Shown here piece after piece: positions 8,763 to 16,666 of a stretch of DNA of 64,000 bases; positions within the stretch are counted from its first letter, which is position 1, and the number at the start of each line of letters is the position of its first letter. This DNA is from CAWCWK01 sp963842125 (GTDB taxonomy: Bacteria > Pseudomonadota > Alphaproteobacteria > Rhizobiales > CAWCWK01): positions 2,232,001-2,296,000 of the forward strand of contig CAWJFE010000005.1 in assembly GCA_963842125.1 (NCBI GenBank), given 5' to 3'. The position numbers and the translations under genes were made by a program. Below the pieces are notes generated by a model that had not been told where the DNA came from, did no database searches, and worked only from the letters and a program-made list of their open reading frames with translations.

Positions 8763-9580
8763 GCGAGCCAGTCTTCTCCGCCCGCGACCTTCGGCTCTCG
8801 CTGTCGGACTTCAACGCTCGCAAGCCCTTCCGGCCGGTGCCACGCATCGACATCCTTCGCGGGCTCACCTTCGACATCCCAAAAGGCGCCTGCCTCGGCA
8901 TCGTCGGCGAATCGGGGTCGGGCAAATCGACGCTCGGCCGCGCCTTGGTGCGCCTCCATGAGCCGACCGGCGGCACGCTCCATTTCGGTGGCCGCGACAT
9001 CACGCATCTCGGCGAAGACGGGCTGCGGCCGCTGCGGCGGGAGATGCAGGTCATCTTTCAAGACCCCGCCTCGTCGCTCAATCCGCGACGCACCGTCGGG
9101 GCGATCGTCGCCGCGCCCATCCGGCTCCACCAACCGGGCGACGATCGCCCCGCTATCCGCGAGCAGACGCTGGCCGCCCTCGCCCAGGTCGGCCTCTCGC
9201 CCGCCTTCGCGGGGCGCTATCCGCACGAATTGTCGGGCGGTCAACGCCAACGCGTCGGCATAGCGCGGGCCGTCGCGCTACGGCCTCGCTTCATCTTCGC
9301 CGACGAGATCGTCTCCGGTCTCGACACCTCGACCCAGGCGCAGGTCATCGCGCTCCTCCAGCGGCTGCGCGCCGAGATGAACCTGACCATGGCCTTCGTC
9401 AGCCACGACCTCTCGGTGGTGCGGCATCTCTGCGATCGGATTCTCGTGCTGCAAGGCGGTGAGATCGTGGAAGCCGGAGAGACGGCCGCCGTCTTCGACG
9501 CACCGCAGCATCCCCACACTCAGGCTTTGAAGGCCGCCATCCCGCTGCCTGAGATCGACGACGGCTGGCTCGCGGCCTGA
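8759..9580 (+). CDS. ABC transporter ATP-binding protein, DppF type
   Basis: This 273-residue second ATPase has Walker A GESGSGKSTLGR, signature ELSGGQRQRVGIARAV and switch region FVSHDLSVVRHL. Walker B reads FIFADEIVSGLD, so the usual DEP is DEI, a conservative variation seen in this subfamily. It overlaps the preceding ATPase by ATGA and is the last gene of the transporter operon. It lacks a long C-terminal oligopeptide extension. It would pair with the DppD-like subunit to power the permeases at 5936 and 7000. Confidence 0.9.
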   Translation: MSEPVFSARDLRLSLSDFNARKPFRPVPRIDILRGLTFDIPKGACLGIVGESGSGKSTLGRALVRLHEPTGGTLHFGGRDITHLGEDGLRPLRREMQVIFQDPASSLNPRRTVGAIVAAPIRLHQPGDDRPAIREQTLAALAQVGLSPAFAGRYPHELSGGQRQRVGIARAVALRPRFIFADEIVSGLDTSTQAQVIALLQRLRAEMNLTMAFVSHDLSVVRHLCDRILVLQGGEIVEAGETAAVFDAPQHPHTQALKAAIPLPEIDDGWLAA

Positions 9581-9606
9581 ACCACCCATCCTGTGACGCT
9601 GGCCGG

Positions 9607-10011
9607 TCAGTCTAGGACGGCGGTCGCCTCGATCTCGATCATCATGCCGGGCATCGCCAGGGACGAGACGCCGAGTAGCGTGTTGGCCGCCGGCGTGACG
9701 TCGCCGTAGAAGGCGGCGATGGCAGGGCCGATGGCACCCAGATGGTCGGGCGAATAATCGACGACATAGGTCCGCAATCGCACGACATTGGCCGCCGTGG
9801 CGCCCCGCGCGGCCAGAACGGCCGTCAGGTTGGCAAAGGCCTGTGCGGCCTGCGCCGCCATGTCGCCCTCGCCGACGAGATTGGCCTCGGCGTCCCAGGC
9901 GACTTGGCCCGCGAGATGCAGCATGCGGCCGCCTTCGCTCTCGATGGCGTGGGAGAAGCCGAAGGGCACGGCTTCATAGAGTTCGCTCGGATTGACGGCT
10001 TCACGCTTCAT
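9607..10011 (-). CDS. RidA (YjgF/YER057c) family protein
   Basis: This 134-residue protein belongs to the Rid family, whose archetype hydrolyses reactive enamines/imines produced by pyridoxal-phosphate enzymes. It has the family core (LHLAGQVAWDAEANLVGEGD) and the C-terminal IEIEATAVLD. The arginine that RidA proper uses for imine deamination aligns with an asparagine (PAANTLLGV), so it belongs to another Rid subfamily and its deaminase activity is doubtful. It is the last gene of a minus-strand operon with an aminotransferase and an amino-acid transporter, which fits a role in amine metabolism. Confidence 0.9.
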   Translation of the reverse strand: MKREAVNPSELYEAVPFGFSHAIESEGGRMLHLAGQVAWDAEANLVGEGDMAAQAAQAFANLTAVLAARGATAANVVRLRTYVVDYSPDHLGAIGPAIAAFYGDVTPAANTLLGVSSLAMPGMMIEIEATAVLD

Positions 10012-10041
10012 GGCTCGCTCTCCTCTTTCGACGACGTTCGC

Positions 10042-10716
10042 TCAGGCCATCTTCGCCTTGCGTGCCCTGATCTCGAGATAGGAGACGAGGCGGACGAGGG
10101 GCCAGAGGATGATGAAGTAGATGAGCGCCGCCGCGATCAGGGGCGACGGGTTGGCGACGAGCGCCTGCGCATCCGTCGCCTGCTTGAGGAGATCGGGCAT
10201 CGCGACGACCGAGGCGAGCGAGGTGTCCTTGACGATCGACACGATGTTGCTCGTCTGCGGCGGTACCGCGATCTTGACGGCCTGCGGCAGCACGACCTTC
10301 CACAACACGATGCGGAAAGGAAGGCCCAACGCATCGGCCGCCTCGAACTGGCCCTTGGGTATGCTCTCGATGCCGGCGCGCAGAACCTCGGCCGTGAAGG
10401 CGGCCAGGACGACGCTGAGCGCGACGCTGGCCGAGGTGAACGAGCTGAACCGGATGCCAACGAAGGGCAGCGCGTAGTAGACGAGGATCAGCACCACCAG
10501 CATCGGCACGGCGCGGAAGAAGTCGATGACGAAGACCGCGAGCCAGTTGATCGGCCGGGGCGCATAGAGCCGCACGAGGCAGAGCGCGACACCGAGCGTG
10601 ACGCCGAACACGATCGCGACGATGGAGAGAAGGAGCGTATTCTGAAGGCCCCGTATCAGCATCGGCAGCGTGCGCTGCATGACCTCGACGTTGAAGAAGG
10701 TCTCCAGAAGACCCAT
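10042..10716 (-). CDS. Amino acid ABC transporter permease (HisM/GlnP family)
   Basis: This 224-residue polar amino acid permease has the family features: NTLLLSIVAIVFGVTLGVAL as the first membrane segment, FFRAVPMLVVLILVYYALPF, and the EAA loop ADALGLPFRIVLWKVVLPQA. It follows the binding-protein gene at 10797 with an 80-bp gap that holds a strong hairpin. Only one permease is present, so it may act as a homodimer. No ATPase gene is adjacent, so the ATP-hydrolysing subunit must be encoded elsewhere. Confidence 0.92.
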   Translation of the reverse strand: MGLLETFFNVEVMQRTLPMLIRGLQNTLLLSIVAIVFGVTLGVALCLVRLYAPRPINWLAVFVIDFFRAVPMLVVLILVYYALPFVGIRFSSFTSASVALSVVLAAFTAEVLRAGIESIPKGQFEAADALGLPFRIVLWKVVLPQAVKIAVPPQTSNIVSIVKDTSLASVVAMPDLLKQATDAQALVANPSPLIAAALIYFIILWPLVRLVSYLEIRARKAKMA

Positions 10717-10748
10717 GCCGACCTCGTTCTAGCTTGTCTCGATACAGA

Positions 10749-10773
10749 GAGGCCGGGCGCGGGGCCCGGCCTC
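10749..10773 (-). terminator. Strong intercistronic hairpin between binding protein and permease
   Basis: GAGGCCGGGC (10749-10758) and GCCCGGCCTC (10764-10773) form a perfect 10-bp stem with a five-base loop. There is no run of T after it on the minus strand, so it is more likely an mRNA-stabilising or partially attenuating stem-loop than a full intrinsic terminator. Such stems commonly raise binding-protein expression over the permease. Confidence 0.65.
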
Positions 10774-10796
10774 GAAGGCGCGTTAAACGAAGACCG

Positions 10797-11576
10797 CTAT
10801 TGCGGCATCGGACGGTCGAGCACGGTCACGGTGCTGGTGCCGGCCTCCGGCGCGACGCCGAAATGCGTCTCGTAGAACGCGGCCATCGTGCCGTCTTCCT
10901 TGATCTCGGAGATGACGGCGCTCGCCTTGTCGGTCAGTTCGGAATCCTTGCCGAGCATGATGGCGTACATGTCGCCGGTCGGAATGCGCTCGGCGACGGT
11001 GAGGTCGGTCATCGTCTGGAACGAGTACTCGAAGCCCGTGATATCGCTGATCGCGGCCGCCACGCGCCCGGCCTGCGTGTCGAGCAGCATCTCCTGCTGG
11101 GTGTTGTAACCCTTGATCTCGGAGAAGCCGTACTCGGCCTGGTTCTCTTGCGCCCACTTGTCACCGGTGGAGGTGGAGAGCACGCCGACGGGTTGGCCGT
11201 CGAGATCGGCGAGGCTCTTCACGTCGCTGTCCTTGCGCGTGCCGACGGCGAGGTCGGCGTCGTAATAGCCTTGTGTGAAGTCCTGGTTCTGCAGGCGATC
11301 GTTGGTGATGGTGATCGACGAGATCGCCATGTCGATCCGGCCGGACGCCGTGGCCGCGAAGAGTGCCTGGAAGCCGAGGTCGGAAATCTCCACGTCCATG
11401 CCGAGTCGCTTGCCGATCTCGTTGACGAGATCGACCTCGAAGCCGGTGAACGTGCCGTCGGTCTGCTTGACCTCCCAGGGCGGGTTGGCGGCATAGGCGC
11501 CGACCGTCAGCGTCTCGGCCGCGGCGGCACCCGTCATCATCGCTGTGGCCGCGAGGGCCATCATCATACGTTTCAT
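10797..11576 (-). CDS. Amino acid ABC transporter substrate-binding protein
   Basis: This 259-residue periplasmic receptor belongs to SBP family 3. The signal peptide is MKRMMMALAATAMMTGAAAA with cleavage before ETLTVGAY. The signature GFEVDLVNEIGKRLG and the motif DMAISSITITNDR (a polar amino acid ligand site, in which an arginine contacts the ligand carboxylate) are present. The gene lies 45 bases after the aminotransferase on the same strand. The ligand is probably an amino acid that the aminotransferase uses. Confidence 0.9.
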   Translation of the reverse strand: MKRMMMALAATAMMTGAAAAETLTVGAYAANPPWEVKQTDGTFTGFEVDLVNEIGKRLGMDVEISDLGFQALFAATASGRIDMAISSITITNDRLQNQDFTQGYYDADLAVGTRKDSDVKSLADLDGQPVGVLSTSTGDKWAQENQAEYGFSEIKGYNTQQEMLLDTQAGRVAAAISDITGFEYSFQTMTDLTVAERIPTGDMYAIMLGKDSELTDKASAVISEIKEDGTMAAFYETHFGVAPEAGTSTVTVLDRPMPQ

Positions 11577-11621
11577 GGTCTTCTCCTCTGTCGGGGTTGA
11601 TCCCCGTTTCGAGCGCGGCCC

Positions 11622-12842
11622 TCAGGCGAGGGCCCGCGCGATCCTCTCGCTGGCTTCGCGCACCTGGGCCTCGTCGCGGCAGACGCACATCCGCAGGAAC
11701 GCCTTCGATGCATCGCCGAACATGAAGCCGGGGGCCAGACCGACGCGGGCCTTCTCCAGGATCATGCCGCACGCCTCGCGCGCGTCGTCCTGGCCCTCAA
11801 TGCGGAAGAAGGCGTACATCCCGCCCCGTGGCTTGGCCGGCATGACGACGGAATTGATCCGCTCGAGCGCCTCGTAAGCGGCGTCGCGCCCCGTACGGCA
11901 GCGCTCGCGCATGCTCTCGACAAAGGCCTCGCCCTCGGTAAGCGCCACCGCCGCGCCGGCCTGCACGAAGGGAGCGGTGCCCGAGTTCATGTACTGCGTC
12001 ATCGCTGCCACCCGGGGAGCGCACGAGATCGGGTGGCCGAGCCAGCCGATCCGCCAGCCCGTCATCGCCCAGGCCTTGGAGAACGTGTTGATGGTGAGGA
12101 CGAGGTCTTCGTCCGTACAGATCTCGCGCATGGAGGGCGCGGACAGGCCCTCGCCGAACCAGAGCCGGTTGTAGACCTCATCGGAGACGATCCAGATGCC
12201 CCGCTCGCGGCTGAAGTCGAGAAGTGCCTTCAACTCCTCGTGCGTGGCCGTCCAGCCGGAGGGATTGGACGGCGTGGAGAGGAAGATCGCGCGGGTCCGC
12301 TCATCGCAAGCGTCGAACACCTTGTCGAGGTCGAGGGAGAGGTCGGCACCGTCGATGTCGAGCGAGACGGCGCGCGGCTCGCCGCCGACGAGGTGGATGA
12401 CGCGCCGGATGTTCGGCCATTGGGGCTCGATGTAGACGACGTTGTCGCCCGCGTCGCAGACCATCTCCATCGCGATGAGGAGCGCCTGCATGCCGCCCGG
12501 CGTCACCGTCGAGCGCTCGACGGCGATGGGTCGGCCGTGAACGCGGGTCTGATAGCTTGAGAGCGCTTCGTTGAGCGGGCCATAGCCGCGCATGTTGGGC
12601 ACGTAGAAGGTCTGCCCCGCCTCGAGCGCCTTCGTCGCCGCCTCGCGAATGAAGGGCGGCGTGACGACGTCGCCCTCGCCGTACCAAAGCGTGATCACGT
12701 CCTCGAGTTGACCTGCCTTGGTGGCGAGGTCGGCGATGTTGTCCATGTCGAGCGTGAGAACCTGCTGGCGCAGGAAGGCTTCGGCGTCGGGCAGGCTCGC
12801 GCCGTCTTTCACGGCATCGGCGGCACGTAGGGCGGCGGTCAT
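11622..12842 (-). CDS. Pyridoxal-phosphate aminotransferase, class I/II
   Basis: This 406-residue fold-type I aminotransferase carries STPSNPSGWTA (cofactor and substrate contact region), IVSDEVYNRLWF, and the Schiff-base lysine in TFSKAWAMTGWRIGW. The C-terminal arginine that binds the substrate carboxylate lies in FLRMCVCR. The start at 12842 gives MTAALRAADAV; a longer start at 12887 has AGAGGAACG upstream and cannot be excluded. It leads a minus-strand operon with an amino-acid transporter and RidA, so it probably transaminates the imported amino acid. The specific substrate cannot be told from sequence. Confidence 0.88.
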   Translation of the reverse strand: MTAALRAADAVKDGASLPDAEAFLRQQVLTLDMDNIADLATKAGQLEDVITLWYGEGDVVTPPFIREAATKALEAGQTFYVPNMRGYGPLNEALSSYQTRVHGRPIAVERSTVTPGGMQALLIAMEMVCDAGDNVVYIEPQWPNIRRVIHLVGGEPRAVSLDIDGADLSLDLDKVFDACDERTRAIFLSTPSNPSGWTATHEELKALLDFSRERGIWIVSDEVYNRLWFGEGLSAPSMREICTDEDLVLTINTFSKAWAMTGWRIGWLGHPISCAPRVAAMTQYMNSGTAPFVQAGAAVALTEGEAFVESMRERCRTGRDAAYEALERINSVVMPAKPRGGMYAFFRIEGQDDAREACGMILEKARVGLAPGFMFGDASKAFLRMCVCRDEAQVREASERIARALA

Positions 12843-13107
12843 CGGGTGCGACTCATGAATGCGATTCGTTCCTCTGGGGCCGGCCACCGGCGGAAAAGTT
12901 CAAGCTTGAAGGAGCCTGCCATACGACACTACGATCGACCACCCGCCGTCAACCGCACATGAGATGATCAGGGCCGGCGATTGCAAAGATTTCTCGCATC
13001 GAGGGGATATGCAAGCATGGCGTTCGAGAAGGCTCACCTTCGCCGGCAGTTCGCCGAAGCGTTCGGGAAAGACCGATGAGCGCCCCCGCGCCCGGTGGGC
13101 AGCGCTG
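12843..13107. promoter_or_regulatory. Divergent control region with a perfect 12-bp palindrome
   Basis: This 265-bp gap separates the divergent aminotransferase and aldolase genes and holds no convincing gene. It contains TTCAAGCTTGAA at 12899-12910, a perfect palindrome placed 57 bases upstream of the aminotransferase start, a good position for an operator. Related TTCAA/TTGAA sites occur at 4018, 26647 and 63404. Confidence 0.45.
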
Positions 13108-13866
13108 ATGTTCGACCCGAAGTCTCCCCGCCTGAAACCCGCGCTCGGGTCCGACAAGTCGCTCGGCGCGGCGTGGTTCACGCTGGGCGATCCCACCTTG
13201 ATCGAGATCGCGACCCGCACGGCGCCGCTCGACGCGGTCGTGCTCGATCTTCAGCACGGACTCTTCGGTCGCCGCGAAATGGAGGCCGCCATCGGCGCGC
13301 TGCCCGGCGACGTGCCGGGCGTCGTGCGGACCCGCGACGATGCGGCAGCCTCCATCGGCGAAGCGCTCGACGCTGGCGCGGAGGGCGTGCTCGTGCCGCT
13401 CGTCGAGACCGGTGCGCAGGCCGCCGCTGCCGCACGGGCCTGCCGCTATCCACCTGGCGGACATCGCTCCGGCGGCGGCATCCGCCCGCTCGGCGACTTC
13501 GAGGCGCATGCCAGCCATGCCAATGACGGCATCGTGGCCGGCGTGATGATCGAGACGACGGCGGGCGTGGAGGCGGCCGATGCCATCGCCCGATCCGGCG
13601 TCGATCTCGTCTTCATCGGCACGGGCGATCTCGCCCTGTCGCTCGGCACCGCCCCCGGCAGCGAGGCGCATGAATCGGCCTGCCTGCGCATTCGGGACGC
13701 CTGCCGCGACGCCGGCATTCCATCGGGCTGTTTCGCGATGAACGCCGAGGGCGCGCGTCGCCGTGCCGAGCAGGGCTTCGCGCTGACGGTGTCGGTCATC
13801 GATCTCGTCGTAGTGGAGGCCGGTTTCGCGGCTGCCGCGAAGGCGTGGCGCGGCGAAGACGGGTAG
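13108..13866 (+). CDS. HpcH/HpaI-type class II aldolase (citrate lyase beta-like)
   Basis: This 252-residue protein belongs to the HpcH/HpaI aldolase family, divalent-metal enzymes that cleave 2-keto-3-hydroxy acids to pyruvate and an aldehyde. Visible signatures are DAVVLDLQHGLFGRREME, the glutamate in MIETTAGVEAADAI and the aspartate in DLVFIGTGDLALSLG that ligate the metal. The segment around residues 110-120 (CRYPPGGHRSGGG) corresponds to the substrate loop. The ATG at 13108 gives the usual family length; in-frame upstream starts exist at 13010 and beyond. It is convergent with the 3-hydroxyacyl-CoA dehydrogenase gene, 11 bp apart. Confidence 0.88.
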   Translation: MFDPKSPRLKPALGSDKSLGAAWFTLGDPTLIEIATRTAPLDAVVLDLQHGLFGRREMEAAIGALPGDVPGVVRTRDDAAASIGEALDAGAEGVLVPLVETGAQAAAAARACRYPPGGHRSGGGIRPLGDFEAHASHANDGIVAGVMIETTAGVEAADAIARSGVDLVFIGTGDLALSLGTAPGSEAHESACLRIRDACRDAGIPSGCFAMNAEGARRRAEQGFALTVSVIDLVVVEAGFAAAAKAWRGEDG

Positions 13867-13877
13867 CGCCCGTCCGC

Positions 13878-15926
13878 TCAGTCCGCGCCCTGCTCCGTCA
13901 GCCAGGGCGCCATCACCCACCCCGCGCCGCTGGCCTCGCACATGGCGGCGACTTCGGCGCGCACCACGTCCCACCCTCGCGCCTGCGCATCGAAGACCGG
14001 CCCGCCACGCCAGCGGGGAAAGCCGTAGCCGTTGACGAGAACGACATCGACATCGCCCGGCCGCGCCGCGACGCCTTCACCCAGAAGATGGCCGGCCGCG
14101 TTGACCATGGCCGCCGTCATCCGCGCACGGATCTCATCGTCTGGGACGGCGCGGGGCGCGATGCCCTTGGCGGCGCGCTCGGCCTCGACGATGCCGGCGA
14201 CCTGCGGCGATTCGGTGCGCCGGCCGGCCTCGTAATCGTACCAGCCCCCGCCCGACACGTCGGCCGTCTTGCGCCCAAGCCGGTTCGCCTCGCAGAGCGC
14301 ATCGGCGATCGCGGCCGTCCGAGCGTTTGTATCTCGTGTCGGAGCCAACATGCGGCGCACGGCGCGGGCGATGTCGAGACCGGCGAGATCGGCGACGGCG
14401 AACGGACCCATGGCCATGCCCCAGTCCTCCATCACACGATCGACATCGGCGGGCGTCGCGCCCTCCTCGACCAGATATTCGCCTTGCGTGCGGTAGGCGC
14501 TGAAGATGCGGTTGCCGATGAAGCCGAAGGCGTTGCCGGCGATGACGGGCAGCTTGCCCAGCCGCTTGGCGAGCGCAAGCCCGGTCGCGATCGCCTCGGG
14601 GCTCGTCTCGGCGCCCCGCACGATCTCCAGCAGCTTCATGATATGGGCGGGCGAGAAGAAATGCAGCCCGAGCGTCTGCGCCGAGCGTCCGCCGGCCTCG
14701 GCGATGGCATCGACATCGAGATAGGAGGTGTTGGTCGCCAGCACCGCGTCCGGCTTCACGATGGCGCCGAGCTTGGCGAAGAGCTCGCGTTTGGCGCCAA
14801 GGTCCTCGTAGATCGCCTCTATGACGAGGTCGGTGTCGGACAATGCCTCGAGAGCCGTGCTGCCGGACAGCGAAGCGCGGCGCGATTCGGCTGCAACCGG
14901 AGAAAGGCGGCCCTTGGCGACCATGTCGTCGAGCACATCACCGATCCGCGCCACGGCGCGTTCCAGCGCGTCCTCCCCCATCTCGACCAGCGTGACGGCG
15001 AGCCCGCCGCCGAGCATGGCCAGCGCGATGCCGACCCCCATCGTACCGCCTCCGACGACGCCGACGGTCTGGAGCGGCATGGGCGTCGCCGCCGCGTCCG
15101 GTGCCTTGGCCGCTGCGCGCTCGGCGAAGAAGATGTGGCGGAGCGCGGCGGACTGGGGCGAGGCGCGAAGCTCAAGGAATATCGCGCGCTCGGCGGCAAG
15201 GCCGGCCGCGAAGGGGCCGCAGGCCGCACGCAGCGCGTCGAGAGCCTTGAGAGGAGCGATTTGACCTTTCGCGCGGCGACGGGTCTCGGTCTCGAGGCTT
15301 CCAAGCGCATCGTCGTCGAATGCCGGCAGATCGCGCGACGAAAGGCGCCGAATGGCTGGATCGAGTGACGGGATCAGCGCGAGCGCCTCGTCGATCAATG
15401 CCTCGTCGGCGCAGACGGCGTCGGCCAGACCGATCGCCTCGGCCTTCGCGGCTCCGAGCGGCTTGCCAGTCGTGACCATGCGCGCCGCCTCGATCAGACC
15501 GATAAGGCGCGGCAGGCGCTGCGTGCCGCCGGCGCCGGGGATGAGGCCGAGCGTCACCTCGGGCAGACCGGCCTTGGCGGAGCGCGCCATCACCCGGCCG
15601 TGGCAGCCGAGCGCGACTTCGAGACCGCCACCGAGGGCCGTTCCGTGGATGGCGGCGACGATGGGCTTTGGGCAGGCCTCGATGGCGGCGATCACGTCCG
15701 GCAGATGGGGCGGCTCCGGCGGGCGGCCGAATTCCTTGACGTCCGCGCCGGCGATGAAGGTGCGGCCCCGGCAGGCGATGACGGCGCCTTCGACCGCGTC
15801 GTCCGCCTCGATCTCGGCCAACGCGTCCATGAGCGCGGCCCGCACGGCCTGCGACGTCGCATTGACGGGCGGATTGTCGATCCAGACGATCGCATGAGCG
15901 CCGCGCCGCTCGACCGAGACCACCAT
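13878..15926 (-). CDS. Bifunctional enoyl-CoA hydratase/3-hydroxyacyl-CoA dehydrogenase (FadB-type)
   Basis: This 682-residue two-domain enzyme has a crotonase domain (about residues 1-200) and a 3-hydroxyacyl-CoA dehydrogenase domain (about 300-680). The crotonase part has both catalytic glutamates (GGGLEVAL and LPEVTLGLIPGAGGTQRLPR). The dehydrogenase part begins VGVVGGGTMGVGIA (NAD site) and has the catalytic histidine in LGLHFFSPAHIMKLLEIV. It is the last gene of the aromatic-CoA operon, one base after the Lrp-like gene. It would perform hydration and NAD-dependent oxidation of ring-cleavage acyl-CoA intermediates. Confidence 0.92.
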   Translation of the reverse strand: MVVSVERRGAHAIVWIDNPPVNATSQAVRAALMDALAEIEADDAVEGAVIACRGRTFIAGADVKEFGRPPEPPHLPDVIAAIEACPKPIVAAIHGTALGGGLEVALGCHGRVMARSAKAGLPEVTLGLIPGAGGTQRLPRLIGLIEAARMVTTGKPLGAAKAEAIGLADAVCADEALIDEALALIPSLDPAIRRLSSRDLPAFDDDALGSLETETRRRAKGQIAPLKALDALRAACGPFAAGLAAERAIFLELRASPQSAALRHIFFAERAAAKAPDAAATPMPLQTVGVVGGGTMGVGIALAMLGGGLAVTLVEMGEDALERAVARIGDVLDDMVAKGRLSPVAAESRRASLSGSTALEALSDTDLVIEAIYEDLGAKRELFAKLGAIVKPDAVLATNTSYLDVDAIAEAGGRSAQTLGLHFFSPAHIMKLLEIVRGAETSPEAIATGLALAKRLGKLPVIAGNAFGFIGNRIFSAYRTQGEYLVEEGATPADVDRVMEDWGMAMGPFAVADLAGLDIARAVRRMLAPTRDTNARTAAIADALCEANRLGRKTADVSGGGWYDYEAGRRTESPQVAGIVEAERAAKGIAPRAVPDDEIRARMTAAMVNAAGHLLGEGVAARPGDVDVVLVNGYGFPRWRGGPVFDAQARGWDVVRAEVAAMCEASGAGWVMAPWLTEQGAD

Positions 15927-15927
15927 G

Positions 15928-16164
15928 CTAGAACGCCTTGAAGGCGATGATCGTGAACGTGTCGCGGATGCCCGGAATGGTCTGCACCTCGTTGGCGACG
16001 AAGAGGCCGATATCGTCGGCGGCCGGGATGTAGAACTTGACCAGAAGGTCATAGGTCCCGCTCGTCGAATGCACCTCCGATGCGATCTCGCGATCGACCA
16101 ATGCGGCGGCGACCTCGTAGGTCTTGCCGAGCTCTGACTTGATCTGGACGAAGAAGCACTTCAC
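15928..16164 (-). CDS. Stand-alone Lrp/AsnC-type ligand-binding (RAM) domain protein
   Basis: This 78-residue protein consists only of the C-terminal effector/oligomerisation domain of Lrp/AsnC regulators (MKCFFVQIKSELGKTYEVAA, then DLLVKFYIPAADDIGLFV). It has no helix-turn-helix. Such stand-alone domains form octamers or decamers in other species and may bind small molecules or modulate full-length partners. The gene overlaps the thioesterase stop by ATGA and ends one base before the next gene, so it is translated with the catabolic enzymes. A metabolite-sensing role is an inference. Confidence 0.85.
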   Translation of the reverse strand: MKCFFVQIKSELGKTYEVAAALVDREIASEVHSTSGTYDLLVKFYIPAADDIGLFVANEVQTIPGIRDTFTIIAFKAF

Positions 16165-16664
16165 GCGGAAATCTCCGGCATTTGAGTGTCTACTGGTTCG
16201 GACAATACGGCCTTGAGGCGGGCGATGGGCAGGGCGCGCAGCCGGCCATCCTGCATGCCGACGAGACCGCGCACCTCAGAACCCTCATGCGCGAGCCGAC
16301 CGTCCTTGAAGCCACGGTATTCGATGTGGACGGTCTTGTCGCGCCACTCCGCCAACGTCACCTCGAGCGTGATGGTCTCGCCATAGGTGACGGTCTGCTT
16401 GAAGCGACCGCGCGTCTCGAAGATGGGGGTTCCAAGCACGTCCCAGCGCTCGCGGATGGAGCGCTGATCGAGCTTGTGCGCGCGCAGCATTCGGTGAAAA
16501 CCCGTATCGAACCAGCGGAAATAGTTGGCGTAGAAGACGATGCCGGCATCGTCGCAATCGCAGAACTCGACCGGGATCTCGGTGCGGAAGGGTAGGCCGT
16601 CGGCATGGGAGCGCGGGGGCGCCTCGACCCCCGCCGCGACCGGTGCTGGAATGTCGCCGTCCAC
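16161..16664 (-). CDS. Acyl-CoA thioesterase, 4-hydroxybenzoyl-CoA thioesterase-like hot-dog fold
   Basis: This 167-residue protein matches the 4HBT/YbgC hot-dog thioesterases. The catalytic region is EFCDCDDAGIVFYANYFRWF, with the active-site aspartate followed by the G-V-Y-N-Y pattern. The start is a GTG at 16664, two bases after the monooxygenase stop; about 25 residues precede the domain. In an aromatic-CoA operon it probably releases CoA from dead-end aryl- or hydroxyaryl-CoA esters. Confidence 0.88.
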   Translation of the reverse strand: MDGDIPAPVAAGVEAPPRSHADGLPFRTEIPVEFCDCDDAGIVFYANYFRWFDTGFHRMLRAHKLDQRSIRERWDVLGTPIFETRGRFKQTVTYGETITLEVTLAEWRDKTVHIEYRGFKDGRLAHEGSEVRGLVGMQDGRLRALPIARLKAVLSEPVDTQMPEISA

Positions 16665-16666
16665 GC

